Source: Qipengyuania aestuarii (GTDB lineage Bacteria; Pseudomonadota; Alphaproteobacteria; Sphingomonadales; Sphingomonadaceae). Taken from it: a stretch of 64,000 nucleotides of DNA. The notes beneath the pieces are model-generated. The model saw only the letters and a list, made by a program, of their open reading frames with translations, was not told the origin of the DNA and did no database searches. Positions 8,825 to 20,236 of the stretch are shown here, piece by piece. The stretch lies in assembly GCF_019711535.1 (NCBI RefSeq), contig NZ_JAIGNP010000001.1:186001-250000 (forward strand). Direction: 5' to 3'. A program made the position numbers and the translations under genes. Position 1 is the stretch's first letter. Each line of letters starts with the position of its first letter.

Positions 8825-10195
8825 TTACCACCCGATCGCCACCACCAGCTGGCGCGGCGCATCGCATGCAATGAAAGAGGAATAACCGCCCACGTCGTCA
8901 TAGGGAAAGCCATATGCCTTTCCTGCGATCCCGTGCTCGTGCCAGTAGCGCGCATAGAAGTTGGCCGGACCCTCGCTATAGAACGCGGTATCCGGGGTTT
9001 CCTGCCAGAAATTGGCGTTGATCAGCTTGCCGGTGGCCGTGAACGTCCCTGGCTTGTCAGCCACATGTCGGGCGACCGCCGCTTCAAGATCGGGATATTG
9101 ATTGCTGGCGAATCGCAGGAAAGGCTTCGGCTTCGGCACGATCGCCTCGTTGATGCCGTTGTTCTGCCAGACACGATCGACATAGCTGCGAAAGTAACTG
9201 GCATAGGGGCCTTCTTCCGAGAACCCGGCAGCGCCCGGTTCTACTATCCGGTAGGGCCGGAACTTGTTGGCTGTCTGTGCGAATTCGGGATCACTTTCAG
9301 CGAGATATTTCCTGAACGTAACCTCGCGGTCTTCGAGGAACGTGCCATAGTCCTCGCCGCGCGCCACATCGGTACCGCCGTCGCAGCGCAGCCGCAGAGC
9401 GGTTTTCAGTCCAAAGGCATCGACGCGCGTGCTGTTGCCGTTGAAGCGATAGGTGCCGCCGTCATCGTTCCGGGCGATGTGCATTTCGATGAAATCGAAA
9501 TATCTGCCGTCGCCGGTTTTCGCCTCGGCGCGATCCTTGGCGAGATAGAAATACATCCGCGCCGAATAGACTTCGCTCATGTCGTATGTCGGTGCCTCGG
9601 CGAAGCTCTTGAGAAGATCGATATCCTTGCCGTTCGCCAGCCTGCCCTTCAAATTCCAGAACAATTCGCTGTCAGCGTATTTGCCGTTGCTGCGATTGAC
9701 GAATGAGAAGGTCATGACGTTTCTGGCAGCAGGCAGAGCGGCGACGTCGCCCCAGAAATCGGCGGGAGGAGCGCCGGTCTCATCCTGCCATATTTTCAGC
9801 GAGACTTCCTGGCTCGCTTTGGTCCCGGATGGTGTCGTCACCCGGACGCTGTATTTCGTGCCATCGTCCGAAGCGCTGGCCGTTCCGGTGAGATATTGCG
9901 CCTGCGTCGCTCCGGCGATGTCCTGTCCGTTTTTACGCCACTGGAAAGCGGTCGCTCCGTCGACATCGACGTAGAAAAGGGCGTGCTGTCCGACGGTAAC
10001 TGTTTGATCGGCGAGGCCGGCAAATTCACCCGTTCCTCCGACAGGTGGCGGGGTTGGCGAAGGGCTGGGGGAAACGGGCGGGGCGCCTGCATTCGGCGGC
10101 GATGGACTAGCATCTCCGCCTCCGCATCCCACAAGAAGAACGGAGAGCAGAAGGCCTGCCGATGCGTTGAAATACGATTTATTCTTGGCGACCAT
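8825..10195 (-). CDS. Lipoprotein with Ig-like domain and GH64-type beta-1,3-glucanase domain
   Basis: 456 residues. A signal sequence ends in LLVGC with Cys24, so lipid anchoring is predicted. A Pro/Ser linker (about 30-52) follows, then an Ig-like domain with FQWRKNG around residues 84-90. The rest (about 157-456) resembles glycoside hydrolase family 64 or thaumatin-like folds. FDFIEMHI with Glu237 and TRVDAFGL with Asp259 match the order of the two catalytic acids, and the C-terminus has YDDVGG then LVVAIGW. The likely activity is cleavage of beta-1,3-glucans such as laminarin at the cell surface. The family call is by pattern and is less sure than the architecture. It interrupts the rplY-pth pair. 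Confidence 0.68.
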   Translation of the reverse strand: MVAKNKSYFNASAGLLLSVLLVGCGGGDASPSPPNAGAPPVSPSPSPTPPPVGGTGEFAGLADQTVTVGQHALFYVDVDGATAFQWRKNGQDIAGATQAQYLTGTASASDDGTKYSVRVTTPSGTKASQEVSLKIWQDETGAPPADFWGDVAALPAARNVMTFSFVNRSNGKYADSELFWNLKGRLANGKDIDLLKSFAEAPTYDMSEVYSARMYFYLAKDRAEAKTGDGRYFDFIEMHIARNDDGGTYRFNGNSTRVDAFGLKTALRLRCDGGTDVARGEDYGTFLEDREVTFRKYLAESDPEFAQTANKFRPYRIVEPGAAGFSEEGPYASYFRSYVDRVWQNNGINEAIVPKPKPFLRFASNQYPDLEAAVARHVADKPGTFTATGKLINANFWQETPDTAFYSEGPANFYARYWHEHGIAGKAYGFPYDDVGGYSSFIACDAPRQLVVAIGW

Positions 10196-10298
10196 CTTTA
10201 CGACCCTTGCGCTTTATTTGCACATTTGATCCGTGGTTTGCCGCAATTGCATCAATTTTCAATATCGATTTGGCGTTAGCACCTAATTAACCGTGTCA

Positions 10299-10333
10299 GA
10301 AACAAGAACGCCGGCCTCTTTCGAGACCGGCGC
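10299..10333 (-). terminator. Rho-independent terminator of rplY
   Basis: On the minus strand GCCGGTCTC-GAAA-GAGGCCGGC (10310-10331, one G-T wobble, stable GAAA tetraloop) is followed by the T-rich TTCTTGTTT. It lies 30 bases after the rplY stop codon. Confidence 0.85.
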
Positions 10334-10360
10334 CTTGGTGATCTGGTGAGAAAAAGGAGC

Positions 10361-11044
10361 TTATTCGCTCTTTTCTTCCTGTTCCTCGGCAGCATCGTCG
10401 TCCGGACCCTGTTCGGTCGCGGCGGTTTCGCCCGGTTCCATATCGGCACCGGTCTGCTCATCTTCGCTCTTCTTGAGCGCCGACGGAGCGACGAGGGTTG
10501 CGATGGTGAAGTCGCGATCGGTGATGGCGCTTTCTGCACCGGCCGGAAGCGTAACTTCGCTGATGTGAATCGAATCGCCGACTTCCTTGCCGGTGACATC
10601 GATTTCGATTTCGCCGGGGATCTTGTCGTTGTCGCAGACCAGTTCCAGCTCGTGACGGACCACGTTCAGAACGCCGCCCTTCTTGAGGCCCGGGCTGGCT
10701 TCTTCATTGGTGAAGACCACCGGAACCTGGACTTCGATCTTGCCGCCCTTGGCAAGACGGAAGAAGTCGACATGCTCGGGACGGTCCTTGACCGGGTGAA
10801 GCGACACGTCCTTGGGAATTGTCTTCACCTTCTTGCCATTCAGTTCGATCTCGACGATCGAGTTCATGAAGTGGCCGGTGTCGAGCTGCTTGAGCAGCTC
10901 CTTCAATTCCACGTGGATCATCGTGGGTTCTTCCTTGCCGCCATAGATCACGGCGGGGACACGGCCTTCGCGACGCAGTGCACGGGAGGCTCCCTTGCCA
11001 GCCCGTTCGCGCGTCTCGGCCGGAAGTGTCAGAGCATCGCTCAT
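10361..11044 (-). CDS. rplY: 50S ribosomal protein L25/general stress protein Ctc
   Basis: 227 residues, the long L25 form with an N-terminal 5S rRNA-binding domain (about 1-95) and a beta-rich TL5-like C-terminal domain. The acidic tail of about 40 residues is typical of alphaproteobacterial L25. The start [14 protein letters not shown] is characteristic. A purine-rich AAGG lies about nine bases upstream of the ATG. A strong terminator closes the gene, so it forms its own unit although it is followed by the GH64-like gene and pth on the same strand. Confidence 0.96.
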   Translation of the reverse strand: MSDALTLPAETRERAGKGASRALRREGRVPAVIYGGKEEPTMIHVELKELLKQLDTGHFMNSIVEIELNGKKVKTIPKDVSLHPVKDRPEHVDFFRLAKGGKIEVQVPVVFTNEEASPGLKKGGVLNVVRHELELVCDNDKIPGEIEIDVTGKEVGDSIHISEVTLPAGAESAITDRDFTIATLVAPSALKKSEDEQTGADMEPGETAATEQGPDDDAAEEQEEKSE

Positions 11045-11198
11045 GTCGCTTACCTTTCGAATGCGTTTGATATATTCGGTCCGCCACGCCTCCAGGGATG
11101 ACCATGACGCCGAAGCGCGCGCCTATAGCGTGGGTGACAGGAAAAGCAAGCGGCAAGCCAGCCCGATCGAGCGGGATGGCCTGCCGGCTTCTCTGGCC

Positions 11199-12113
11199 TT
11201 ACTGGACGCGCGTGACTTCGATATCGCGCGAACGAAGGTAATCCTGCACACTCTTTTGTCCGGCAAGATGACCCGCGCCGACCGCGACGAATACCGCGCC
11301 CGGCTGATCGAGCCGCTCGTCGATCCATTCCGCCCAACGCTCGTTGCGATTGTAGAGCAGCGCAGCAGCGACCGCGGCGTCGGTCATCGTGCGATTCATG
11401 ATTTCAGCCAGGCCGTCGGCATCGCCTTCAAGCCATTCGGCGACCATTTCGTCCATCATCGCGACCATGCCGTCCATATCGCGGGCGAGAGCCATGAGGA
11501 ATTCCGTCTGGCTATCGACGGGCAGAGTGTCGAAGAAATCGATCTGCTGGCCCACGGTCTCCAGCGCAGCGCGCCGGGCGGTCTTGGCAGCGGCCGCTTC
11601 GACGACCTTCTCCACGCCGCTTTCCGGATCGTAACCCTTCTGTACCAGCGGGAGGACCGAAAGAGTCATCCCGGCAAACCAGGGTTCGAAACGGTCGAAT
11701 GCCTGCGGCGGCAGGCCCACCTTGCCGAGCGCGGTTTCATAGACGGCGCGATCTTCGTCGGACAGCATGGCGCGCAGGGTCTGGCCTTCGGGCAGCATGG
11801 CCTTCTGCATGATGGCACCCTGAAGCGCGGGATCGCTCATCGCATCTGCGGGAATTTCCGTAACCAGCGTGTCAGCGCTTTCGAGAGCGGCAGCGATGTC
11901 TTCATCATACCATTCCACATCGGTGGGCAGGACATGAACGGTGCCGAACAGATAGATGGTGGTGTCTTCGTCGGCGACCTTCCACAGGGCGGGGCCGGAA
12001 GACGGCACAGACGCGGTGGCCGTCACGGTCTCGGTGTCCTGAGCGCCGGCCGTGGCGCAGCCGCCAAGGGCCAGGGCGATGCCGGTGCATGAAGCAAGTA
12101 GGAAGCGTTTCAT
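11199..12113 (-). CDS. TraB/GumN family lipoprotein
   Basis: 304 residues. The signal ends LALGGC, lipobox Cys19. The body matches the TraB/GumN fold: FGTVH near residues 56-60 and GAGH at 279-282 supply the conserved histidines, which in the related Tiki proteins bind a metal for proteolysis. Several predicted helices lie in between. It is likely a periplasmic membrane-anchored hydrolase of unknown substrate. The 154 bases upstream to rplY contain only the rplY leader. Confidence 0.85.
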   Translation of the reverse strand: MKRFLLASCTGIALALGGCATAGAQDTETVTATASVPSSGPALWKVADEDTTIYLFGTVHVLPTDVEWYDEDIAAALESADTLVTEIPADAMSDPALQGAIMQKAMLPEGQTLRAMLSDEDRAVYETALGKVGLPPQAFDRFEPWFAGMTLSVLPLVQKGYDPESGVEKVVEAAAAKTARRAALETVGQQIDFFDTLPVDSQTEFLMALARDMDGMVAMMDEMVAEWLEGDADGLAEIMNRTMTDAAVAAALLYNRNERWAEWIDERLDQPGAVFVAVGAGHLAGQKSVQDYLRSRDIEVTRVQ

Positions 12114-12191
12114 AAAATGTTCTCTTACGTCGGGTTGGGTTTGCCAAAGGTTGGCATGAGATGCGTCAGCGGCGACGATGAGCTCGGCTAT

Positions 12192-12389
12192 CTAGTCTTC
12201 ACCATCATCGAAAATGTCCTCGATAGCCATGTCGAATAGCCGCGCAATGCGAAAGGCGAGTGGAAGAGAAGGATCGTGCTTGCCGGTCTCGATAGCGTTC
12301 ACGGCTTGCCGCGAGACGTCGAGACGACTCCCCAGTTCGGCCTGGCTCCAGTCACGCTCGGCGCGCAGGACCTTGAGGCGGTTCTTCAA
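12192..12389 (-). CDS. Small XRE/Cro-type HTH regulator
   Basis: 65 residues that are almost entirely a helix-turn-helix domain: LKVLRAERDWSQAELG then DVSRQAVNAIETG as the recognition helix. It ends with an acidic tail DIFDDGED. The start is TTG at 12389, supported by a perfect GGAGG at 12396-12400 with a six-base spacer. The TTG overlaps the TGA of the upstream membrane-protein gene as TTGA, so the two are translationally coupled. This size and coupling resembles small regulators paired with membrane proteins that sequester or modulate them. It probably controls its own operon. Confidence 0.9.
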   Translation of the reverse strand: MKNRLKVLRAERDWSQAELGSRLDVSRQAVNAIETGKHDPSLPLAFRIARLFDMAIEDIFDDGED

Positions 12390-12772
12390 TGTCGGCCTCC
12401 GATCATTTTGATCGTAACGGTCGCGAGATAGGCCGTGACGCTTAGAAGCGCAGGCAAGCGGGCGTCGCTGAAATCGAAAGTGTCTAAGGCAGACAGCAGT
12501 GCATTGAACGCGAGCCAGAAGACGGTGGTAGCGAAGCCGGCAGCAGTGCCGGCGTGCCATATCGCCAGCGTGTATTCGTCCCGGTTGCGATGAATAAACA
12601 TGATAATGGCCGCACTTACGATCAGGCCAGCGGCAAGCCCGCTCAGAAAGTCGGGGAGCGGCCAGATGTAACCGAGCCACAGGAGAGCGACCGATGCACC
12701 GATAACGAGATGGCTCACAAAGAACCTGTCGGCACCGGATTTCTTCGAGATGGCCGGTTTGTTGGTGTTCAT
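12386..12772 (-). CDS. Small four-helix membrane protein (paralogue A)
   Basis: 128 residues with about four hydrophobic segments (roughly 20-38, 44-61, 73-95, 107-125). Between the second and third is the motif RNRDEYTLAIWHAGTAAG at 62-79. The same motif occurs at the same position in the upstream neighbour. Its start codon overlaps that gene by ATGA and its end overlaps the XRE regulator by TTGA. No known family is recognised. It is presumably a membrane sensor or target for the regulator. Confidence 0.75.
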   Translation of the reverse strand: MNTNKPAISKKSGADRFFVSHLVIGASVALLWLGYIWPLPDFLSGLAAGLIVSAAIIMFIHRNRDEYTLAIWHAGTAAGFATTVFWLAFNALLSALDTFDFSDARLPALLSVTAYLATVTIKMIGGRH

Positions 12773-13038
12773 AATGCTATTCCGGAAGGATGTTTCAAAG
12801 CAGCGCTAGTTCCGGTTTGCCAGATCGTAGCGATGTACTCAGCGTCGTTCCGCGCGGCGAATATCACCAGGATCGCCAAGAACATTGAGATGAAAGCAAC
12901 GACGAAAATTGGATGGGATAGCAAGTCGGCAAACAACGACCCGATCCCGGTGGTCACCAACGAGACGAAGGCGATCAAACTCGCGACATTGTGGCGGCGG
13001 ACCGCTTTTTCGCGCTTGGTCAGAGGTCGTTCCTTCAT
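12769..13038 (-). CDS. Small membrane protein (paralogue B, lacks the last two helices)
   Basis: 89 residues with two clear hydrophobic segments (about 18-38 and 43-61) and the motif RNDAEYIATIWQTGTSAA at 63-80, aligned residue for residue with the downstream paralogue. The sequence then stops after a short non-hydrophobic tail, KHPSGIAL, where the paralogue continues into two further helices. It may be a truncated duplicate or a natural short form. It overlaps the next gene by ATGA. The first gene of this small operon, starting MKERPLTKRE with a positively charged inside end. Confidence 0.72.
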   Translation of the reverse strand: MKERPLTKREKAVRRHNVASLIAFVSLVTTGIGSLFADLLSHPIFVVAFISMFLAILVIFAARNDAEYIATIWQTGTSAALKHPSGIAL

Positions 13039-13105
13039 GATCTAATCCGCTTGTGTCGGGAGGGTGCCGGAGCGCCTCTTGGGGAGAGCGCCCCGACAAA
13101 ATGGT

Positions 13106-13432
13106 TCAGCCCTGGTTGTCGATACCATTGCTGGCGAGGCGTTCCGTGCGGGCCTTGCCGATTGCGATCTCGATTTCGCTTGTGGCCGCTTCGCGAAGAT
13201 CCGCGCGGCAATCCGCTTCGGCCCGCATCATATCAAGAGTCCTGCCACCGAGACGGCAGGCCTTGCGAATTTCTCGGTCGATACGGCCTTCAAGGCGGGA
13301 CTGACCAGCTGCCGATGCAAGGTTGAGATCGGCAGTCTTCACCGTGATGGAGGTGAAGTCTTCGGTATGGGCAGCTGCAGGAGTAGCAACGATTGCAAGG
13401 GCAGCGGCGACGAGTGCGAAAGTCTTGTTCAT
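13106..13432 (-). CDS. UrcA family secreted protein
   Basis: 108 residues. A clean Sec signal peptide ends near ATPAAA (residues 16-21). The mature part fits the UrcA family: VKTADLNLAS around 31-40, RLEGRI, and two cysteines, Cys59 and Cys75, likely forming a disulfide. The function of the family is unknown; it is common in Sphingomonadales and Caulobacterales. Its promoter region to the right contains a long inverted repeat shared with the glyQ leader, so expression is probably regulated. Confidence 0.82.
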   Translation of the reverse strand: MNKTFALVAAALAIVATPAAAHTEDFTSITVKTADLNLASAAGQSRLEGRIDREIRKACRLGGRTLDMMRAEADCRADLREAATSEIEIAIGKARTERLASNGIDNQG

Positions 13433-13486
13433 GTCAAATCTCCAGCTTGGATGTAGGGTCCAGTTGGTTAGGTCAACCTTCCTTTG

Positions 13487-13565
13487 TGTCAGGTTGTGCT
13501 GACTTTATGTCTTGATTCGCTGACTATGTCAACACAACCTGACAAAAAGTTTTGATGACCTGTCA
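13487..13565. promoter_or_regulatory. Inverted-repeat operator flanking the predicted urcA promoter
   Basis: TGTCAGGTTGTG at 13487-13498 is matched by its exact complement CACAACCTGACA at 13533-13544. Extending inward with one mismatch gives 17-bp arms (13487-13503 and 13528-13544). Between and overlapping the arms on the minus strand lies TTGACA (13527-13532), a 17-base spacer and CATAAA, a plausible promoter for urcA. A further small palindrome, TGAC-CT-GTCA, is at 13556-13565. The arrangement suggests a dimeric regulator binding both arms and looping or occluding the promoter. It could also influence glyQ, which starts at 13627 on the other strand. Confidence 0.5.
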
Positions 13566-13626
13566 TTCGCACCATATGCGCGGTGCGCCATTGACGGTTT
13601 TTTATGCATCGGCCATTGCGCCGCGC

Positions 13627-14526
13627 ATGGACCGTAATCCGCAAAAATCCTTCCAGGACATGATCCTTGCGCTCCACGATTTCTGGAGCGCGAACGGGTG
13701 CCTCATCCTGCAGCCCTATGACATGCGTATGGGCGCGGGCACCTTCCACACCGCCACCACGCTCCGCGCGCTGGGGCCCGAGCCGTGGAACGCGGCCTTC
13801 GTGCAGCCCTGCCGCCGCCCGACCGACGGGCGCTATGGCGAGAACCCCAACCGGCTGCAGCACTATTACCAGTATCAGGTGATCCTGAAGCCGAGCCCGC
13901 CCGACATCCAGGACCTCTATCTCAAGAGCCTGTCGGTCATCGGCATCGATCCGCTGAAGCACGACATCCGCTTCGTGGAAGACGACTGGGAAAGCCCGAC
14001 GCTCGGCGCCTGGGGGCTGGGCTGGGAGGTCTGGTGCGACGGCATGGAAGTCACCCAGTTCACCTATTTCCAGCAGATGGGCGGCTTCGACTGCAAGCCG
14101 GTCGCAGGCGAACTGACGTACGGTCTCGAACGCCTGGCGATGTATATCCAGGGCGTCGACAGCGTTTACGATCTCGCCTTCAACGACCGCGGCGTGTCCT
14201 ATGGCGAGGTGTTCCTCGAAAACGAGAAACAGATGTCGAAATGGAATTTCGAGGTCGCCGAGACCGACGCCCTGTTCGATCTGTTCAACAAGGCCGAGGC
14301 CGAATGCAAGAACGCGCTGGCGCATAATGTCCCCATCGCTGCGTATGAACAGGCGGTCGAGGCGAGCCACATCTTCAACCTCCTCCAGGCGCGCGGCGTG
14401 ATCAGCGTGCAGGAACGCGCCAGTTACATGGGCCGCGTCCGCGATCTCGCGCGCGGATCGTGCGAAGCGCATATGGAAAAGGAAGCGCCCGCATGGGCCG
14501 AGAAATATCCGGAGTGGTCGAAATGA
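13627..14526 (+). CDS. glyQ: Glycine-tRNA ligase alpha subunit
   Basis: 299 residues from the ATG at 13627 ([13 protein letters not shown]), the usual start for GlyQ. The open frame extends upstream to 13552 but that part reads as leader sequence. Family blocks are clear: [52 protein letters not shown] and YGLERLAMY. This subunit holds the catalytic core of the bacterial heterotetrameric GlyRS. It overlaps glyS by ATGA (14523-14526), which gives coupled 1:1 synthesis. Confidence 0.97.
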   Translation: MDRNPQKSFQDMILALHDFWSANGCLILQPYDMRMGAGTFHTATTLRALGPEPWNAAFVQPCRRPTDGRYGENPNRLQHYYQYQVILKPSPPDIQDLYLKSLSVIGIDPLKHDIRFVEDDWESPTLGAWGLGWEVWCDGMEVTQFTYFQQMGGFDCKPVAGELTYGLERLAMYIQGVDSVYDLAFNDRGVSYGEVFLENEKQMSKWNFEVAETDALFDLFNKAEAECKNALAHNVPIAAYEQAVEASHIFNLLQARGVISVQERASYMGRVRDLARGSCEAHMEKEAPAWAEKYPEWSK

Positions 14527-16688
14527 GCGGGTCCGACTTTCTCCTCGAACTGCGCAGCGAAGAAATCCCCGCCCGTATGCAGGCAGGCGCGCGCGCCGAA
14601 CTCGAAAAGCTGTTCCGCCGCGAGATGGACGCGGCAGGCGTCACCACGGGCGAGATCACCGTCTGGTCCACCCCGCGTCGTCTCGCGCTGATCGCGCGCG
14701 ACCTCCCGCAAGCCACCGAGGCGGTCAGCGAGGAGCTGAAGGGCCCGCCCGTCGGCGCTCCCGATCAGGCGCTCGAGGGATTCTGCCGGAAGGCAGGCGT
14801 GGACAAGGCCGATCTCGAGATTCGCGACGTGAAAGGCCGCGAGACCTATTTCGCGGTCAAGAACGTGCCCGGCCGCGCGGCGCGTGACCTGCTGGCCGAT
14901 GCGATCCCCGCGATCATCCGCGATTTCAGCTGGCCCAAATCGATGCGTTGGGGAGCGGCCTCGATCAGCACCGAGAGCCTTCGCTGGGTGCGCCCGCTGT
15001 CGGGCATCGTCGCGCTGCTGGGTGACGATGTGGTCGAATGCGAGGTGCACGGCGTCACCAGCGGAGCGGTCACGCTCGGCCACCGCTTCCACCATTCGGG
15101 CGACATTACCGTGGGCAATGCCGATGATTACGCGGTGAAGCTGCGCGCAGCCCATGTCATCGTGGACCACGAGGAACGGCAGGACCTCATCCGTCAGGGG
15201 GCGGCCAAGGTCGCTACCGAAGCCGGCCTCAAGCTGGTCGAGGACGAAGGCCTGGTGATCGAGAACGCCGGACTCACCGAATGGCCCGTTCCGCTGCTCG
15301 GCCGGTTCGAGGAGGATTTCCTCGAAGTTCCGCCCGAGACGATCCAGCTCACCGCCCGCGTGAACCAAAAGTATTTCGTCTGCGAAGACGAGGCGGGCAA
15401 GCTCGCCAATGCCTTCATCTGCACCGCCAATATCGAGGCGGAAGACGGCGGCGCACGGGTGGTCGACGGCAACCGCAAGGTCCTCGCCGCCCGCCTTTCC
15501 GACGCGCGCTTCTTCTGGGACGTCGACCGCAAGAAAACGCTCGCCCAGCACACCAAGGGGCTCGAGCGCATCACCTTCCACGAGAAGCTGGGCACGGTCG
15601 CCGAGAAGGTCGACCGCGTGGCGAAGCTGGCTGATTGGCTGGTATTCGATGCCAAAGCACCGAACGGCGATCATAAGCTCGCACGGCAGGCCGCTGAACT
15701 GAGCAAGGCCGATCTCGTGACAGAAATGGTTGGCGAGTTCCCCGAACTGCAGGGTCTGATGGGCGGTTATTACGCCAAGGCCGAGGGTCTCCCGGTGGAA
15801 GTGTCCGAGGCCATTCGCGACCATTACAAACCCGTCGGGGCAAGCGACGAGGTGCCGACTGCGCCGACAACGGTCGCAGTCAGTCTTGCGGACAAGCTCG
15901 ACAATCTTCTGAGCTTCTTTCGCATCGGCATCCTTCCGACCGGATCGAAGGATCCCTTCGCATTGCGCCGGGCCGCGCTCGGCTATCTGAGGCTTGTTCA
16001 GGCGAACGAGCTGAAGCTGGAGCTGGATCAAGTGGTCCACGCCTGGGCCAGCCAGCGGGTAGCAGGCCTGCCAGAGAAACTGGGCGAGTTTCTGTTAGAC
16101 CGACTTGCGGTGCAGCTGCGCGATGAAGGTGTGCGGCATGACTATATTCAGGCGTCCCGCAGCTGGCAGGGTCGGCCCGACATGAGGGTGGACCGCGTCG
16201 AAGCCCGGGCGAGGGCGCTCGCCGCCTTCCTTGGCACCGAAGACGGTGCCAATCTCCTCGCAGGCTACAAGCGCGCCGCCAATATCCTTAAGAAGGAAGA
16301 CTGGCACGGTGCCGAAGGCGAAATCGCCCGCACCGGCGAGGAAGACCCGCTCGCGCTCGTCGACGATCCCGACATGAAAGCCGTGATCGACGCCAAAATG
16401 TCGGAGCGGCATGCGAAAGAACTTTCCTACACGCCCGAACCGGCGGAAAAGGCGCTGATGGATGCTCTTGCCACTGCAGAACCCGCCGCGGCCAAGGCTA
16501 TCGCAGCGGAAGATTTCTCCGCTGCCATGGCCGCGCTCGCCAGTCTGCGCGCGCCGATCGACCGCTTCTTCGATGAAGTGACGGTAAATGCGGAGGAAGA
16601 AAACAAGCGGGCACATCGTTTGGACCTGCTTGCAGCTTTCCGTACTGCAGTGCACAAAGTTGCGGACTTCTCTCGCATCGAGGGATAG
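14523..16688 (+). CDS. glyS: Glycine-tRNA ligase beta subunit
   Basis: 721 residues from ATG 14523 ([19 protein letters not shown]), the canonical beta-subunit opening. It contains the tRNA-binding body with the HD-like region and the C-terminal anticodon-binding helices (DALRAPI-like region [15 protein letters not shown] near the end). The first half is markedly GC-rich at third codon positions and the style relaxes from about 15,640 onward; see findings. The stop is followed by the 56-base ppdK leader. Confidence 0.97.
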   Translation: MSGSDFLLELRSEEIPARMQAGARAELEKLFRREMDAAGVTTGEITVWSTPRRLALIARDLPQATEAVSEELKGPPVGAPDQALEGFCRKAGVDKADLEIRDVKGRETYFAVKNVPGRAARDLLADAIPAIIRDFSWPKSMRWGAASISTESLRWVRPLSGIVALLGDDVVECEVHGVTSGAVTLGHRFHHSGDITVGNADDYAVKLRAAHVIVDHEERQDLIRQGAAKVATEAGLKLVEDEGLVIENAGLTEWPVPLLGRFEEDFLEVPPETIQLTARVNQKYFVCEDEAGKLANAFICTANIEAEDGGARVVDGNRKVLAARLSDARFFWDVDRKKTLAQHTKGLERITFHEKLGTVAEKVDRVAKLADWLVFDAKAPNGDHKLARQAAELSKADLVTEMVGEFPELQGLMGGYYAKAEGLPVEVSEAIRDHYKPVGASDEVPTAPTTVAVSLADKLDNLLSFFRIGILPTGSKDPFALRRAALGYLRLVQANELKLELDQVVHAWASQRVAGLPEKLGEFLLDRLAVQLRDEGVRHDYIQASRSWQGRPDMRVDRVEARARALAAFLGTEDGANLLAGYKRAANILKKEDWHGAEGEIARTGEEDPLALVDDPDMKAVIDAKMSERHAKELSYTPEPAEKALMDALATAEPAAAKAIAAEDFSAAMAALASLRAPIDRFFDEVTVNAEEENKRAHRLDLLAAFRTAVHKVADFSRIEG

Positions 16689-16709
16689 CCGATTTCTACC
16701 CTAAGACAC

Positions 16710-16726
16710 TGTCAACTGTGTCAACT
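16710..16726. promoter_or_regulatory. Tandem TGTCAACT repeat upstream of ppdK
   Basis: Two identical copies of TGTCAACT at 16710-16717 and 16719-16726, one base apart, lie 18 bases before the ppdK start. The same heptamer TGTCAAC occurs at 13527-13533 in the urcA/glyQ control region. A 9-base periodicity is close to one helical turn, as expected for a protein bound to one face of DNA. No regulator can be named. Confidence 0.4.
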
Positions 16727-16744
16727 TGCTTCAGATAGACCGGG

Positions 16745-19410
<2,666 letters not shown>

Positions 19411-19414
<4 letters not shown>

Positions 19415-20169
19415 TCTTTCCAGCCGGTTAGGGTCAGTATCTCGAAAGTTTCGATGACACGGTCCTGATCGTTGCTGGCTGTGAGGAACGAGGTCCTGGC
19501 ACGCTCCAGGGCCGCTTTCCCCAGCGGCGGCGCCGGGCTGGCCAGGCTCGACGTCAGGCCCTGGTCGCGCAGGTCCGACACCAGCCTGTCGAGCGACCGA
19601 TAGGCCACTTCGAGCGAGCGGCTGTCGACCACCTGCCGCTTGAACAGCGCCCGCTGCATCAGCGCCGATGCCGCGGCATTGTCGACCAGCGGATGCATGC
19701 GCGCAGCCGGGCGATTAGGCTCGGCCGCAATGACGGCACGGCGCAAATTGCTCAGACTTCCGGCCCCGATCAGCGAAGCGATCACGATCCCGCCTTCCGC
19801 CAGCGCGGTGCGCAGATGGAGCAGGGCACCGGGCAGATCGTTGACCCGGCCGAGCGAGGCCAGGCTGACGATCAGATCGTAGGGCACACCCTCGATCGGC
19901 TTTTCTTCGTCGATCGTGCGCACATTCGCCTCGTCCACTTGGGACCCGCGACCGCGCAAGGACAGCGCAAGCGTCCCCGTCCAGTCGCCGATGACCAGCA
20001 CGCGGGCCGGTTCGAAGCGCATGAATTCGAGCCGGTCGAGAATATCCTCGACCATGTCGTCCAGCACGTAACGGGCCGCATCACGCTGCGACTGGCGGAC
20101 CATTGCGCGACGAAAGCTGGCCATTCTGCGGTGGCGGCTGAAGATGCGGGGCGGCGCCTTATCTGCCAT
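19411..20169 (-). CDS. SAM-dependent methyltransferase, NDUFAF5/BioC-like
   Basis: 252 residues from ATG 20169 (MADKAPPRIFSRHRR). The open frame continues further upstream but without family character. RVLVIGDWTG occupies the SAM-binding glycine motif position, YDLIVSLASLGRVNDLPGALLHL matches the post-motif II pattern of these proteins, and IVIASLIGAGSL fits motif III. Mitochondrial NDUFAF5 and its alphaproteobacterial homologues act on complex I assembly; the substrate here is inferred. The start codon is back-to-back with the possible first ATG of comF. The glycine motif is degenerate (GDWTG), so activity should not be assumed. Confidence 0.78.
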
Positions 20170-20236
20170 GGCTAATATCCATGCCGGCCCCCCTGCCGCG
20201 CTTGCCACAACCATGCAAGCGGTGCAGCACATCGGT

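Noticed and set aside
12769-12790. Frameshift that truncated paralogue B
   Set aside because: No continuation of the missing helices was found in the other frames; the next gene starts at once, so a frameshift is not supported, though a deletion remains possible.
14424-16040. 538-codon open frame on the minus strand opposite glyS
   Set aside because: Long antisense frames are expected in high-GC genes; the plus strand has the full GlyS sequence.
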